DNA of 64,000 bases, taken from NCBI RefSeq assembly GCF_014333615.1, contig NZ_JACSCY010000002.1, positions 124,001 to 188,000 of the forward strand. The letters run 5' to 3'. How positions within the stretch are numbered: the first letter of the stretch is position 1; each line of letters starts with the position of its first letter. The notes under the pieces were generated by a model. The model searched no databases. It was not told the origin of the DNA and saw only the letters and a list, made by a program, of their open reading frames with translations. Position numbers and translations under genes: made by a program. The stretch comes from Hymenobacter citatus (lineage in GTDB: Bacteria > Bacteroidota > Bacteroidia > Cytophagales > Hymenobacteraceae). Shown here in pieces: positions 52,125-61,682 of the stretch.

Positions 52125-53513
52125 TTACTTATCAACCACCTCTGTTGCTAAGGCTGTCAGATCCAGCCCATCAAACGTACCAGAGGTCATCATCAGCAGA
52201 TTGGTGTCTTGCCAGTGTTGTTGATGCAGAAACTCAGCCAGGGCCTTGCTATCGGTGAAAACCTGCAAATCGGGGCGTTGGAAAGCCTGCTGCACAGCCT
52301 CAGGGGGTAGGGCCGGTAAGCGCTTGTGCTCCAGCACGTGCGGGTTGAAATACACCACTGCTACGTCGGGCGCGTCGAAGGTATGGGCGTATTGGGGTAG
52401 GAAAGCCGGGTTGAGCGAGCTGAATGTATGCAGCTCCAGGCAGGCCACCAGACGCCGTTTCGGGAACTGCTGCTTCAGGGCCGTGGCGGTGGCTTTCAGC
52501 TTGCTGGGTGAGTGCGCAAAGTCCTTGTATACCACCGAATCCTGGCCCTCGCGTACCAGCTCCAGGCGGCGTGCAGCGCCTTTGAAAGTGGCAATGGCTT
52601 CGTAAAAATCCTTGCCTTTGATGCCTAACTGCTTGCAGACCTCCTTGGCTGCCGAGATGTTGCGCAGGTTGTGCGCGCCAAACACCTGCACCGGCACCTG
52701 CTCGTCGCGCTTGGTGAGAAGGTAGGTCTTGCCGTCGCGCAGCACGTGCTCGTGCGGGCCGTAGCCCACGTACTTCACGTCGGGCGAGGTAGGCACGGTC
52801 ACGAGCTGCACCTGCTCGTCGTCCTGGTCGTAGATGAGGGTGCCGGCCTTGGGCGTCATCTCCGCGAAGATTTTGAACTGCTCGCGGTAGATTTCCTCCG
52901 TCGGAAACACGTTGATGTGGTCCCAGCTAATGCCGGAAATCACGCCGATGTGGTGCTGGTAGAGGTGAAACTTCGGCCGTCGGTCGATGGGCGACGACAG
53001 GTACTCATCGCCCTCGATGATGATAATGGGCGCATCCTCCGTGAGCTGCACCATCAGATCGAAGCCCGCCAGCTGGGCACCCACGGCGTAGTCGAACTTG
53101 CGCTGGTGGTAGCGCAACACGTGCAGAATCAGCGAGGTGATGCTGGTTTTGCCGTGCGAGCCGCCAATCACGATGCGCTGCTTGTCCTTGCTGGCCTCGT
53201 AGATGAACTCCGGGAACGAGTACACGCGCAGGCCCAACTCCTGAGCGCGCAGCAGCTCGGGGTTGTCGGGGCGGGCGTGCATGCCCACAATCACGGCGTC
53301 GAGGTCGGCGGTTATTTTCTCCGGAAACCAGCCTTCTGCAGCCGGCAGCAAGCCGGCGGCTTGTAGGCGGCTTTTGGCTGGCTCAAATATCTCGTCGTCG
53401 GAGCCCGTGACGTGGGTACCGCGCTGGCGCAGGGCCAGGGCCAGATTGTGCATGATGCTGCCGCCGGTAGCAATCAGATGAAGGCGCTGGAAGGAGGAGG
53501 GGGTAGCAGGCAT
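52125..53513 (-). CDS. mpl: UDP-N-acetylmuramate:tripeptide ligase of peptidoglycan recycling
   Basis: 462 residues. The Mur ligase layout is clear: HLIATGGSIMHNLALALRQR (UDP-binding start), IVIGGSHGKTSITSLILHVL (P-loop GSHGKTS at about 118-124), EGDEYLSSPIDRRPKF, ISWDHINVFPTEE, and GAHNLRNISAAK, with DFAHSPSKLKATATAL in the C-terminal domain. GSHGKTS with EGDEYLSS distinguishes Mpl from MurC. It reattaches the released tripeptide to UDP-MurNAc so that wall fragments can be reused. The start at 53513 is chosen over 53570 because the extra residues are not conserved. Confidence 0.93.
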   Translation of the reverse strand: MPATPSSFQRLHLIATGGSIMHNLALALRQRGTHVTGSDDEIFEPAKSRLQAAGLLPAAEGWFPEKITADLDAVIVGMHARPDNPELLRAQELGLRVYSFPEFIYEASKDKQRIVIGGSHGKTSITSLILHVLRYHQRKFDYAVGAQLAGFDLMVQLTEDAPIIIIEGDEYLSSPIDRRPKFHLYQHHIGVISGISWDHINVFPTEEIYREQFKIFAEMTPKAGTLIYDQDDEQVQLVTVPTSPDVKYVGYGPHEHVLRDGKTYLLTKRDEQVPVQVFGAHNLRNISAAKEVCKQLGIKGKDFYEAIATFKGAARRLELVREGQDSVVYKDFAHSPSKLKATATALKQQFPKRRLVACLELHTFSSLNPAFLPQYAHTFDAPDVAVVYFNPHVLEHKRLPALPPEAVQQAFQRPDLQVFTDSKALAEFLHQQHWQDTNLLMMTSGTFDGLDLTALATEVVDK

Positions 53514-53877
53514 TGGGTAAGCAAAACGATAGGCAAGCAGATGGGCGGCAAAGGTAGGCAGATAGAACATACCAGCCAGGGTAGAGGTTAGGAAGGAAGT
53601 AGTTGGCGAAGGCTGGTTATGATTAGAGCAGGCGCGGCGTGCGGTTGCCTACCAACGCAACCAATCAATTGCTCCCAGCGTCTGGCTGGCACGCAGCAAG
53701 GAACATAGTAAAAGAAACTGTATTTCCCACACCTGTTTTCTTCGCGTTAGCCGTTAGTTTTGTACCCCTTTTGCCCGGCCTGGCCGGGTGCGTGCCGGGC
53801 ACGTCCGACTGAGCATTTTTTGGTGCAGTCGCCGATTGCTCCCCTAGTTCTGCTTACCTTGTATTTCCCCTCACCCC
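53514..53877. promoter_or_regulatory. divergent promoter region of mpl and dnaB
   Basis: A 364-base spacer. TACCTTTG read leftward at 53556-53549 is a -7 candidate for mpl, and TAGTTTTG at 53755-53762 is one for dnaB. No gene is seen. Confidence 0.4.
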
Positions 53878-56520
53878 ATGAACGACCGGATGGATGACCG
53901 CCTGAAACAATCGGCCTCGCGGGCCAAAGCCGCCTGGAACAGCCGCCCCCCGGCCATGACCATGGCGGCGCCCGCCGGCAAATTGCCCCCGCAGGCCCGC
54001 GAGCTGGAAGCGGCCGTGCTCGGCGCGCTCATGCTCGAAAAGGACGCCCTCACCACCGTTATCGACATCCTGAAGCCCCAAAGCTTCTACGATGACCGCC
54101 ACCAGAGCATTTTCAAGGCTATTCTGAGCCTATTCGATAAATCGGAGCCCATTGACCTGCTCACTGTCAACCAGGAGCTAAAGGAGCTGGGTGAGCTGGA
54201 AATGGCCGGCGGCACGCACTACGTGGCCAACCTTACTTTCAAGGTGAACTCGGCGGCCAACATCGAGTACCACGCCCGCATCATCACCGAAAACGCCATC
54301 AAGCGCGAGCTGATCCGCATTGCCAGCGAGATTCACCGCGACGCGTTCGAGGACACCACCGACGTGTTTAACCTGTTGGACGCCACCGAGCAGGCGCTGT
54401 TTGAAGTGTCGGAATCCAACATCCGCAAGAACTTCGACGACATGCGCTCTTTGATGGGCAAGGCCATCAAGGAGCTGGAAGAAAAGAAGAATCAGAAGGA
54501 CGGTCTCACCGGCGTGCCCTCCGGCTTTTCGGCCCTGGACCGCGTAACCAGCGGCTGGCAACCATCTGACCTAGTGATTATTGCAGCACGCCCCGGCATG
54601 GGCAAGTGTCTCGGCAAAGGCACGAAAGTGCTGATGTACGATGGCACCCTGCGCAACGTGGAAGACGTGCAGGCCGGTGAGCTGCTGATGGGCGACGACT
54701 CCACGCCCCGCCGCGTGCGCAGCATTGCGCGGGGTAGGGAGAATATGTATTGGGTGCGCCAGAACAAGGCCGAGGACTACCGCGTCAACGAAAGCCACAT
54801 TCTGTCTTTGAAGCGCAGCCGCACCGAAGGCCCGCACCGCAAGGGCGACGTGCTGAACATTACAGTAAAGGACTGGCTGACGAAGTCCGACAAGTTCCGC
54901 TCGAACTACAAAGGCTATAAAGTGCCCGTGGCATTTGCCGCGCAGGACGTTCCTGTGGATCCGTATTTTCTGGGTGTATGGCTGGGCGATGGTAGCTCCG
55001 CCAACTGTCGCATCACGGCCCAGGATGCAGAAATCATTGAATACCTGAATGAATACGCCGATGCGCTGGACCTGCAAGTGACGGTAGGCGTAGTGGCCGA
55101 CCGCTGCAACAGCTACGGTATTACCCGCGGGCGACAGGGCGGTAGCCTAGCGCAGTTTTCTTTGCAAGACGAGCTGCGCCAGCTAGGCGTGCTCGGCGAC
55201 AAGCATATTCCGCAGACTTACCTGATCAACAGTCGCGAGAACCGCCTGCGCCTACTGGCCGGTCTCATCGACTCCGACGGTCACCTCGACCCGGTGAGCA
55301 ACGGCTACGAAATCACCCAGAAAAACCATCGCCTGGCCCGGCAGATTAAGTTTCTGGCCGATTCGCTGGGTTTCCGCACGTCGCTGAAGAAAAAGCGCGC
55401 CGCTATCAGCGCCATTGGCTACGAGAGCGAAGTGTACCGCGTGCGCATCTACGGCGACATCAGCTGCGTGCCGGTGCGCATTGCCCGCAAAAAAGCACAG
55501 CCTTGGCAAAGCCCGGTGGACTGGCGCGTGACGGGCATCACGGTCGAGTTTGATCAGGAAGACGACTACTACGGCTTCGAAATCGACGGCAACCGCTTGT
55601 TTCTGCTCCAGGACATGACGGTGACGCACAACACGGCTTTCGTGGTGTCGGCCATGCGCAACGCGGCCGTGGACCACAAGAAGCCGGTGGCTATTTTCTC
55701 GCTGGAAATGTCGTCTATTCAGCTGGTAAACCGTCTGATTTCGGCGGAGGCGGAGCTGGATTCGGAGAAGATCAAGAAAGGCAACCTGGCCGACTACGAG
55801 TGGGCGCAGCTCAACCACAAGATTTCCTCGCTGTCGTCGGCGCCGATTTTCATTGACGACACGCCCGCGCTCAGCATCCGCGAGCTGCGCACCAAGTGCC
55901 GCCGCCTCAAGGCCCACCACGATATTCAGATGATTATCATCGACTACTTGCAGTTGATGACGGGCAACTCGGACGGGGGCAAGGGCGCTGGCAACCGCGA
56001 ACAGGAAATTGCCTCTATCTCGCGGGCGCTCAAGGGCATTGCCAAAGAGCTGAACGTGCCCGTGCTGGCGCTGTCGCAGCTCTCGCGCTCCGTGGAGACC
56101 CGCGGCGGCGACAAGAAACCGCAGCTGAGTGACCTGCGTGAATCCGGTTCTATCGAGCAGGATGCTGATATGGTGGTGTTCCTGTATCGCCCGGAATACT
56201 ATAAGATTACGGAGGATGAAATGGGCAACCCAACCCAGGGCATGGGCGAGGTGATTATTGCCAAGCACCGGAATGGCTCCCTGGAAACCGTTCAGCTCAA
56301 GTTCATTGGTCGCTTCACCAAGTTTGCCGACCTGGACGGGGTAGGCGGCTTCGAGGGCGGCGACTACAACCCCGGCGCCTTCCCCACCAGCACGTTCGAC
56401 GAAGAACCCGGCGCCTTTGCCCCGAACACCATTCGCCTGGGTTCGCGCATCAACAACGACGGGCCCGCTCCGCAGGCCTTCCCCCGCAGCAACTTCGGCA
56501 ACGAAGACCCGCCGTTTTAG
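53878..56520 (+). CDS. dnaB: replicative DNA helicase with intein
   Basis: 880 residues as encoded, 538 after removal of the intein. The DnaB N-terminal domain (PQARELEAAVLGALMLEKDA, FYDDRHQSIFKAI) is followed by the RecA-like motor. The Walker A loop reads ARPGMGK, then the intein, then TAFVVS. Walker B is IIIDYLQLM, with LSQLSRSVETRGGDKKPQLS and DLRESGSIEQDADMVVFLYR in the final motor segments. The Pro-rich C-terminal tail is normal. Its helicase ring unwinds DNA at the replication fork. Splicing is needed for activity, because the insertion splits the ATP-binding loop. Confidence 0.97.
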   Translation: MNDRMDDRLKQSASRAKAAWNSRPPAMTMAAPAGKLPPQARELEAAVLGALMLEKDALTTVIDILKPQSFYDDRHQSIFKAILSLFDKSEPIDLLTVNQELKELGELEMAGGTHYVANLTFKVNSAANIEYHARIITENAIKRELIRIASEIHRDAFEDTTDVFNLLDATEQALFEVSESNIRKNFDDMRSLMGKAIKELEEKKNQKDGLTGVPSGFSALDRVTSGWQPSDLVIIAARPGMGKCLGKGTKVLMYDGTLRNVEDVQAGELLMGDDSTPRRVRSIARGRENMYWVRQNKAEDYRVNESHILSLKRSRTEGPHRKGDVLNITVKDWLTKSDKFRSNYKGYKVPVAFAAQDVPVDPYFLGVWLGDGSSANCRITAQDAEIIEYLNEYADALDLQVTVGVVADRCNSYGITRGRQGGSLAQFSLQDELRQLGVLGDKHIPQTYLINSRENRLRLLAGLIDSDGHLDPVSNGYEITQKNHRLARQIKFLADSLGFRTSLKKKRAAISAIGYESEVYRVRIYGDISCVPVRIARKKAQPWQSPVDWRVTGITVEFDQEDDYYGFEIDGNRLFLLQDMTVTHNTAFVVSAMRNAAVDHKKPVAIFSLEMSSIQLVNRLISAEAELDSEKIKKGNLADYEWAQLNHKISSLSSAPIFIDDTPALSIRELRTKCRRLKAHHDIQMIIIDYLQLMTGNSDGGKGAGNREQEIASISRALKGIAKELNVPVLALSQLSRSVETRGGDKKPQLSDLRESGSIEQDADMVVFLYRPEYYKITEDEMGNPTQGMGEVIIAKHRNGSLETVQLKFIGRFTKFADLDGVGGFEGGDYNPGAFPTSTFDEEPGAFAPNTIRLGSRINNDGPAPQAFPRSNFGNEDPPF
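54607..55632 (+). other. intein with LAGLIDADG homing endonuclease, DnaB insertion
   Basis: 342 residues inserted after ...GMGK at DnaB position 244. It begins with Cys1 (CLGKGTKVLMYDG) and ends with His-Asn (DMTVTHN), and the first extein residue after it is Thr. The splicing B block has VNESHIL. FLGVWLGDGSS and LLAGLIDSDGHLD are the two LAGLIDADG motifs, both with their acidic residues, so the endonuclease may be active. A 3' end such as FEIDGNRLFLLQDMTV is the usual F block. Insertion in the Walker A loop is the well-known DnaB intein position. Confidence 0.96.
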
Positions 56521-56525
56521 AATAA

Positions 56526-56641
56526 AAACTCCTGTCATCCTGAGCACAGCGAAGGACCTTCTCACGCGTGGACGACTGACGTACTAACGACTCGTTCACA
56601 CGTGAGAAGGTCCTTCGCTGTGCTCAGGATGACAGGAGTTT
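56526..56641. repeat. inverted repeat, CATCCTGA family, copy F
   Basis: Perfect outer arms of about 41 bases (56526-56566 and 56601-56641) extend through CTCCTGTCATCC/GGATGACAGGAG. The AACGACTCGTT core is in the orientation of copies A and B. It starts five bases after the dnaB stop. Confidence 0.95.
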
Positions 56642-56677
56642 CCTACCTTGTCAATCCAACCTTCTACCCTCACAGCA

Positions 56678-57481
56678 ATGCGCGTAGCAATTATTGGATG
56701 CGGCAATATGGGCATGGCCTACGCCAAATCCTTCCTGCAAAACAACCTGGTGAAGCCCGAGAACATGCTGCTGGTGGCCAGGAGCCCGGCCCGGCAGACG
56801 GAGCTGGAGGGTAGGCAGGCCGGGCGCGTGATGCTAGGCATCACGCAGGAGGTAGGCCAGTATGATCTGGTGATTGTGGCCGTGAAGCCCCAGGATTTCA
56901 GCGCGGTAGCGCGGGAGCTGCGGGAGGTGGTGCAGCCTCAGCAGATGGTGCTGTCCATCATGGCTGGCATCCCCATTGCACGGTTGCAGCAGGAGCTGGG
57001 GCATCCGCTCATCATCCGGGCTATGCCCAACACGCCGGCCCTCATTGGGCTGGGCATGACGGCCTACGCCGCCGCCGAGGGCCTCACGGTGCGGCAAATT
57101 CGGCAGGTAGAAAACCTGATCAACTCCACCGGGCGGGCCGTGTTTTTGGAACAGGAAAACCTGCTGGATGCCGCTACGGCCGTGAGCGGCAGCGGCCCGG
57201 CGTATTTCTTCTACATCGTGCGGGCCATGATTGAGGCCGGCCGACAGCTGGGGTTCGACGAAGCCCTGGCCGCGCAGCTGGTGAAACAAACGATGCTGGG
57301 CTCCTTTCACCTGCTCAACAACTCCGAAAAGTCGTTGGATGAGCTGATTAAGGCCGTGGCTTCCAAAGGCGGCACCACCGAGGCAGCCCTCACGGTGTTT
57401 GGCGAGCGGGATTTGGCGGGGGCGCTCATTGGGGGCATCAGCGCCGCCGAGCGCCGGGCGGGGGAGCTGTCGAAGGGGTAG
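56678..57481 (+). CDS. proC: pyrroline-5-carboxylate reductase
   Basis: 267 residues. The Rossmann start VAIIGCGNMGMAYAKSFL binds NAD(P)H. VIVAVKPQDFSAV, IRAMPNTPALIGLGMTAY and AVSGSGPAYFFYIVRAMIEA are the conserved ProC blocks, and AVASKGGTTEAAL closes the family signature. It makes the last step of proline synthesis. The start at 56678 begins the Rossmann motif directly; 56648 adds ten residues. A Crp-like regulator starts 20 bases after its stop, so the two may be transcribed together. Confidence 0.96.
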   Translation: MRVAIIGCGNMGMAYAKSFLQNNLVKPENMLLVARSPARQTELEGRQAGRVMLGITQEVGQYDLVIVAVKPQDFSAVARELREVVQPQQMVLSIMAGIPIARLQQELGHPLIIRAMPNTPALIGLGMTAYAAAEGLTVRQIRQVENLINSTGRAVFLEQENLLDAATAVSGSGPAYFFYIVRAMIEAGRQLGFDEALAAQLVKQTMLGSFHLLNNSEKSLDELIKAVASKGGTTEAALTVFGERDLAGALIGGISAAERRAGELSKG

Positions 57482-57500
57482 GAGCAGGATACCATTTTGC

Positions 57501-58088
57501 ATGATGCCACTTGCTGCCTTTCAGAGTTACCTTCAGCGCCACTTGCCCGGCTTGCTTGAGGAGGAAGTAGCAGTATTTACGGGGCTATTTACTCCACGTA
57601 CGCTCCGGCGGCAGGAGGTATTGGTGCACCAGGACGAAGTAGGGCGACACGGTGCGTTTGTACTTTCAGGTTGCCTGCGCGCCTACGTGACGGACGCCAA
57701 GGGCAAGGAGCATATCCTGCAATTTGCCCCCGAAAGCTGGTGGATAGCTGATCAGTATAGTCTGCTGCACCAAGCGCCCGCGCAATTCTCCATCGACGCC
57801 GTCGAGGCTTCCAATGTGCTGCTCTTCGACCCCGCTTTCTACCCCCGGCTGCGGCAGCTGGGGCCGGAACTACAGCAGTTTTTCTACGAGCTGCTGCAAA
57901 ACAGCGTGGCTGCCATGCAGCATCGCCTTATCGGGGTGCTCAGCGCCACTGCCGAAGCCCGCTACCTTGATTTTCAGCAGCGTTACCCTACGCTGGCGCA
58001 ACGGTTGCCGCTTCGCCATATTGCGGCCTACCTAGGCATCACGCCGGAGTCGCTAAGTAGGCTGCGCAAGGAGTTAGCGCGAGGATAG
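57501..58088 (+). CDS. Crp/Fnr-family transcriptional regulator
   Basis: 195 residues. An N-terminal cNMP-binding beta barrel (about 15-120) has VLVHQDEVGRHGAFVLSGCL and YVTDAKGKEHILQFAPESWW, and the linker helix follows. The C-terminal helix-turn-helix is HIAAYLGITPESLSRLRKEL. There is no Cys cluster, so it is not an oxygen-sensing Fnr. The Arg that contacts cyclic nucleotide phosphate in Crp is not visible, so the ligand is unknown. The start is 57501 or 57504 (two Met). It follows proC closely. Confidence 0.88.
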   Translation: MMPLAAFQSYLQRHLPGLLEEEVAVFTGLFTPRTLRRQEVLVHQDEVGRHGAFVLSGCLRAYVTDAKGKEHILQFAPESWWIADQYSLLHQAPAQFSIDAVEASNVLLFDPAFYPRLRQLGPELQQFFYELLQNSVAAMQHRLIGVLSATAEARYLDFQQRYPTLAQRLPLRHIAAYLGITPESLSRLRKELARG

Positions 58089-58170
58089 GAGCGGGTAGCT
58101 TTCGTGAAGGGCGCATCACCAAATGGGCCATTTCTTATCCTACATCAAGGCCTTGCACTCCTAGGTAGGG

Positions 58171-58178
58171 TACTTTTG
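58171..58178 (+). promoter_or_regulatory. candidate -7 box, near-leaderless start of the dioxygenase gene
   Basis: TACTTTTG matches TAnnTTTG and lies 10 bases before the ATG at 58189. Confidence 0.4.
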
Positions 58179-58188
58179 TTATCATCAA

Positions 58189-59088
58189 ATGGATAACCCC
58201 ATGCACCGCAGAGACTGCTTGAAAACACTGGCGGTGCTACCCTTCGCTTCAGCCATGAACTCCCTGCAAGACCTCCACAAAACCGCCTCTACCTTCCAGA
58301 AAACCGATAAAATGCCGGTGCTTTTCGTCGGGCACGGTTCGCCGATGAACGCGCTGGCTGATAACCCCTTCACCCAAACCCTGCACCAGCTGGGTAGGGA
58401 TATCCGGGACCGGCAGCCGCCGCGGGCGGTGCTGGTGGTGTCGGCGCACTGGCTCACGCGCGGCACCTACGTGGCCGTGAACGAGCGGCCCGAAACCATC
58501 CACGACTTCGGCGGCTTCCCCGACGAGCTGTTTGCCATGCAGTACCCCGCACTCGGCGCACCCGACGTGGCCCAGGAGGTGCTGGCCGCCCTCCCCGACG
58601 CCCAACCCACCGACGAGTGGGGCCTCGACCACGGCACCTGGACGGTGTTGCACCACTTGTTTCCGGAGGCCGATATTCCGGTGTTCCAGCTCAGTATCGA
58701 TTACGGCCGGCCGCTTACTTTTCATGCCGAGTTGGCCCGGCAGCTCCAGTTTCTGCGGCGGCGCGGGGTGCTGGTGGTAGGCAGCGGCAACATTGTGCAC
58801 AACCTGCGGCAGAGCATGCCCCATTTTATGCAGAACAACCCCGCGCCCCACGCCTGGGCCGTGGAGTTTGATGCCTGGGCCAAGCAGAAAATCGACCAGC
58901 GCGACCTGCTGGCGCTGGCGCACTACCAGCAAGCTGGTGCCGCCGGCCCCCTCGCCGTGCCTACCCCCGACCACTACATCCCGATGCTCTACAGCCTGGC
59001 TCTGGCCGAAGCTGACGACGACATTCGGCACGCCTTCGAGGAGGTGAGCTTTGGGGGCATGAGCATGCGCACGTTTGTGGTAGGGTAG
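58189..59088 (+). CDS. DODA-type extradiol aromatic ring-opening dioxygenase family (YgiD-like)
   Basis: 299 residues. The catalytic domain starts at about residue 42 (MPVLFVGHGSPMNAL) and shows His ligands in GHGSPMNAL, VVSAHWLTRG and DHGTWTVLHHLF, with GNIVHNLR near the C-terminal end. The family uses Zn or Fe to open catechol-type rings. Its bacterial members act on unclear substrates such as DOPA-like phenols. A 41-residue N-terminal extension contains HRRDCLKTLAVLPFASA, which looks like a twin-arginine-type signal. If used, the enzyme would be periplasmic, unlike E. coli YgiD. Convergent neighbours give no substrate hint. Confidence 0.85.
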   Translation: MDNPMHRRDCLKTLAVLPFASAMNSLQDLHKTASTFQKTDKMPVLFVGHGSPMNALADNPFTQTLHQLGRDIRDRQPPRAVLVVSAHWLTRGTYVAVNERPETIHDFGGFPDELFAMQYPALGAPDVAQEVLAALPDAQPTDEWGLDHGTWTVLHHLFPEADIPVFQLSIDYGRPLTFHAELARQLQFLRRRGVLVVGSGNIVHNLRQSMPHFMQNNPAPHAWAVEFDAWAKQKIDQRDLLALAHYQQAGAAGPLAVPTPDHYIPMLYSLALAEADDDIRHAFEEVSFGGMSMRTFVVG

Positions 59089-59184
59089 GGGCAGCGTGCG
59101 GGGCTGACTACCCAAGGCAGCAGGCAACCCTCTGTGCGGGCCGCGCATCTGCTATAGCGCAAGTTTCTTCATCTTGTGCTGCTG

Positions 59185-61644
59185 ATGCGAAACCTACTCC
59201 TGCTGCTGCTCGCTTTTTTTGTTGCTACCCCGGCGGTTGCCCAGCAACCAACCGACACCGTGTATCGCGCCACGCCGCGTAAAATCAACGACCTGGTGCA
59301 CACGCGGCTGGACCTGCGCTTCGACTACCCCAAGCGCTACGCTTACGGCAAGGAGTGGCTGACGCTGAAGCCGCACGCCTACCCCACCGACTCGCTGCGG
59401 CTGGATGCGCAGGGCATGGATATTCAGGCAGTGGCCTTGATGAACGGGGATGCGCCGCAACCACTCCAATACGACTACAACCAGCAGCAACTGCTGATCC
59501 GGCTGGGCCGACTGGTGCCGACGGGCGAGGCGTACACCATCTACATCGAGTACACGGCCAAACCCGACGAGCTACACGCGAAGGGCTCGGCGGCTATTCG
59601 GGATGCCAAGGGCCTTTATTTCATCAACCCCGACAGCGCGGAGGCCGGCAAGCCTGTGCAAATCTGGACGCAGGGCGAGACGGAAGCCAACTCGGCCTGG
59701 TTCCCGACCATCGACAAGCCCAACCAGAAGTCCACCTCCGAAATCAGCCTGACAGTACCCGCCAAGTACGCTACCCTCAGCAATGGCCTGCTGGTGAGCC
59801 AAGTGCCCGCTGGCCCCGGTCTGCGCCGCGACACCTGGAAAATGGCGCAGCCCCACGCGCCCTACCTGTTTATGCTGGCCGTAGGCGACTTCCGCAAGAC
59901 CACCGATACCTGGCGCGGCAAGGAGGCGAGCTACTACCTGGAGCCGCAGTACGCGGCGCAGGCCCGCGCTATTTTCGGCCAGACGCCCCGCATGCTGGAG
60001 TTCTTTTCGGAGCGTTTGGGCGTGGAATTTCCGTGGCAGAAGTACGCCCAAGTGGTGGTGCGCGACTACGTGAGCGGGGCGATGGAAAATACCACGGCTT
60101 CCTTATATGGACCGCACGCCCAGGGCACCGCCCGCGAGCAGCTGGACTGGGAGTACGCCGATGTGGAGCGCGAAATGGCCCACGAGCTATTTCACCAGTG
60201 GTTTGGCGACTACGTGACGGCCGAGGGCTGGAGCAACCTGACCATGAACGAGTCGTTTGCCAACTTCTCGGAGGTGCTGTGGGCCGAGTACGCCCACGGC
60301 CCCGACGCCGGCGCCGCCCAGGCCGACCGCAGCCTGCGCAACTACCTGAGCAATGCCGGCAACTATGCCAAGCCGCTCGTGCGCTTCACCTACGCCGACA
60401 AGGAGGACATGTTCGACGGGGTAAGCTACCAAAAGGGCGGCAGCATCCTGAACATGCTGCGCAGCTACCTGGGCGAAGACGTCTTTTTTAAAGGCCTGCG
60501 ACGCTATTTGACGCAAAACGCTTTCGGAACCGGCGAGGCCCAGCAGCTGCGGCTGGCCCTGGAAGAGGCATCGGGGCAGGATCTGAACTGGTTTTTCAAC
60601 CAGTGGTACTACCGCGCCGGCCACCCCATCGTCACGATTGACTACGCTTGGGATGCGGCCCGCAAAGAGCAGCAAGTCACCATCAAACAAACCCAGCCGG
60701 GGCCGGCGTTTCAGCTGCCACTGGCGGTGGATGTATACGCGAATGGCCAGCCCACGCGCCACCACATTACCGTGCGGAAGGCCGCCGAAACCTTCCGCTT
60801 TCCGTCGGTCAGCAAGCCGGATCTGGTGAACGTGGATGCCGAAAAGGTGTTGGTCTGGCAAAAAACCGACAACAAGCCGCTGGCCGCGTACGCCTACCAG
60901 TTCCGCCACGCCCCGCGCTACCTCGACCGTCGCGAAGCCCTGGCCACCGCCCAAACGCAGCGCGCCCAGCCAGTAGCCCAACAGCTATTGGTGGCGGGTC
61001 TGGCCGATCGGTCGCCGGTGCTGCGGCAGTTTGCTATCGAAGCCCTGGAACTCCAGCAGGTGGGTTTGCGCAAAGCGGCTGCGCATGTGCTACGCAGGCT
61101 CGCCACCACCGATTCGTCGGTGCAGGTGCGGGCGGCGGCGCTGCTGGCGTTGGGTTCGCTCAAGGAGAAGCAGTACGCCCCGCTGTTTGTGCAGGCCCTG
61201 GAAAGTCCATCGTACCGGGTGCAGGGGGCGGCGCTGCAAGGGTTGCTGCCGCTGAACCCAAAGCTGGCGCTGGCTCGCGCGTTGGCCCTGGAAGCCGACA
61301 ATACGGGTGCCCTCACGGTGGCCCTGGTGCAGGTATACGGCCAGGTAGGCACCCTGGCGCAATGGCCCCTCATGCGGACAAAGTACGACGCCGCTGCCCC
61401 TATCAGGCGCCTCGACATGCTGCCCGGCCTGGGCGAAATCCTAGGCCGCCTCGACGACCCTACCGCCCTCACCGAAGGCATTACCCGTATCAAAGACCTG
61501 ACGGTGGGCTTTAAACCCTACCTGGATTATAAACGGCTGATTGGCCTGCTCCGCCAGATTCAGCAGCGCCAGGCCGGCCGCCCCAATGCGGCGCTTGCGG
61601 CCACACTGGTAGCGCAGGCCGTAGCAGAAATTGAAGCAGCGTAG
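59185..61644 (+). CDS. M1-family aminopeptidase with HEAT-like C-terminus
   Basis: 819 residues. The signal peptide (MRNLLLLLLAFFVATPAVAQ) makes it periplasmic or outside the cell. The exopeptidase motif is GAMEN in VSGAMENTTA, and the zinc site HELFH is His333, Glu334 and His337 with Glu356 in MNESF. NLTMNESFANFSEVLW completes it. From about 560 the helical HEAT-like repeats run to the end (HVLRRLATTDSSVQVRAAAL, LALGSLKEKQYA). It removes N-terminal residues from peptides. The Met at 59185 is preferred to 59176 for the signal. Confidence 0.95.
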   Translation: MRNLLLLLLAFFVATPAVAQQPTDTVYRATPRKINDLVHTRLDLRFDYPKRYAYGKEWLTLKPHAYPTDSLRLDAQGMDIQAVALMNGDAPQPLQYDYNQQQLLIRLGRLVPTGEAYTIYIEYTAKPDELHAKGSAAIRDAKGLYFINPDSAEAGKPVQIWTQGETEANSAWFPTIDKPNQKSTSEISLTVPAKYATLSNGLLVSQVPAGPGLRRDTWKMAQPHAPYLFMLAVGDFRKTTDTWRGKEASYYLEPQYAAQARAIFGQTPRMLEFFSERLGVEFPWQKYAQVVVRDYVSGAMENTTASLYGPHAQGTAREQLDWEYADVEREMAHELFHQWFGDYVTAEGWSNLTMNESFANFSEVLWAEYAHGPDAGAAQADRSLRNYLSNAGNYAKPLVRFTYADKEDMFDGVSYQKGGSILNMLRSYLGEDVFFKGLRRYLTQNAFGTGEAQQLRLALEEASGQDLNWFFNQWYYRAGHPIVTIDYAWDAARKEQQVTIKQTQPGPAFQLPLAVDVYANGQPTRHHITVRKAAETFRFPSVSKPDLVNVDAEKVLVWQKTDNKPLAAYAYQFRHAPRYLDRREALATAQTQRAQPVAQQLLVAGLADRSPVLRQFAIEALELQQVGLRKAAAHVLRRLATTDSSVQVRAAALLALGSLKEKQYAPLFVQALESPSYRVQGAALQGLLPLNPKLALARALALEADNTGALTVALVQVYGQVGTLAQWPLMRTKYDAAAPIRRLDMLPGLGEILGRLDDPTALTEGITRIKDLTVGFKPYLDYKRLIGLLRQIQQRQAGRPNAALAATLVAQAVAEIEAA

Positions 61645-61682
61645 GCGAGGGTAGGGCGAAAAAACAGTGACGAGGGCGGGCT

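Noticed and set aside
55252..56565. 437-residue frame antisense to dnaB
   Set aside because: It lies opposite a clearly conserved gene, and its residue pattern follows the third-position GC bias of dnaB.
7709..56641. Repeated palindromes considered as CRISPR repeats
   Set aside because: Copies are scattered singly between genes and have no regularly spaced units or spacers.
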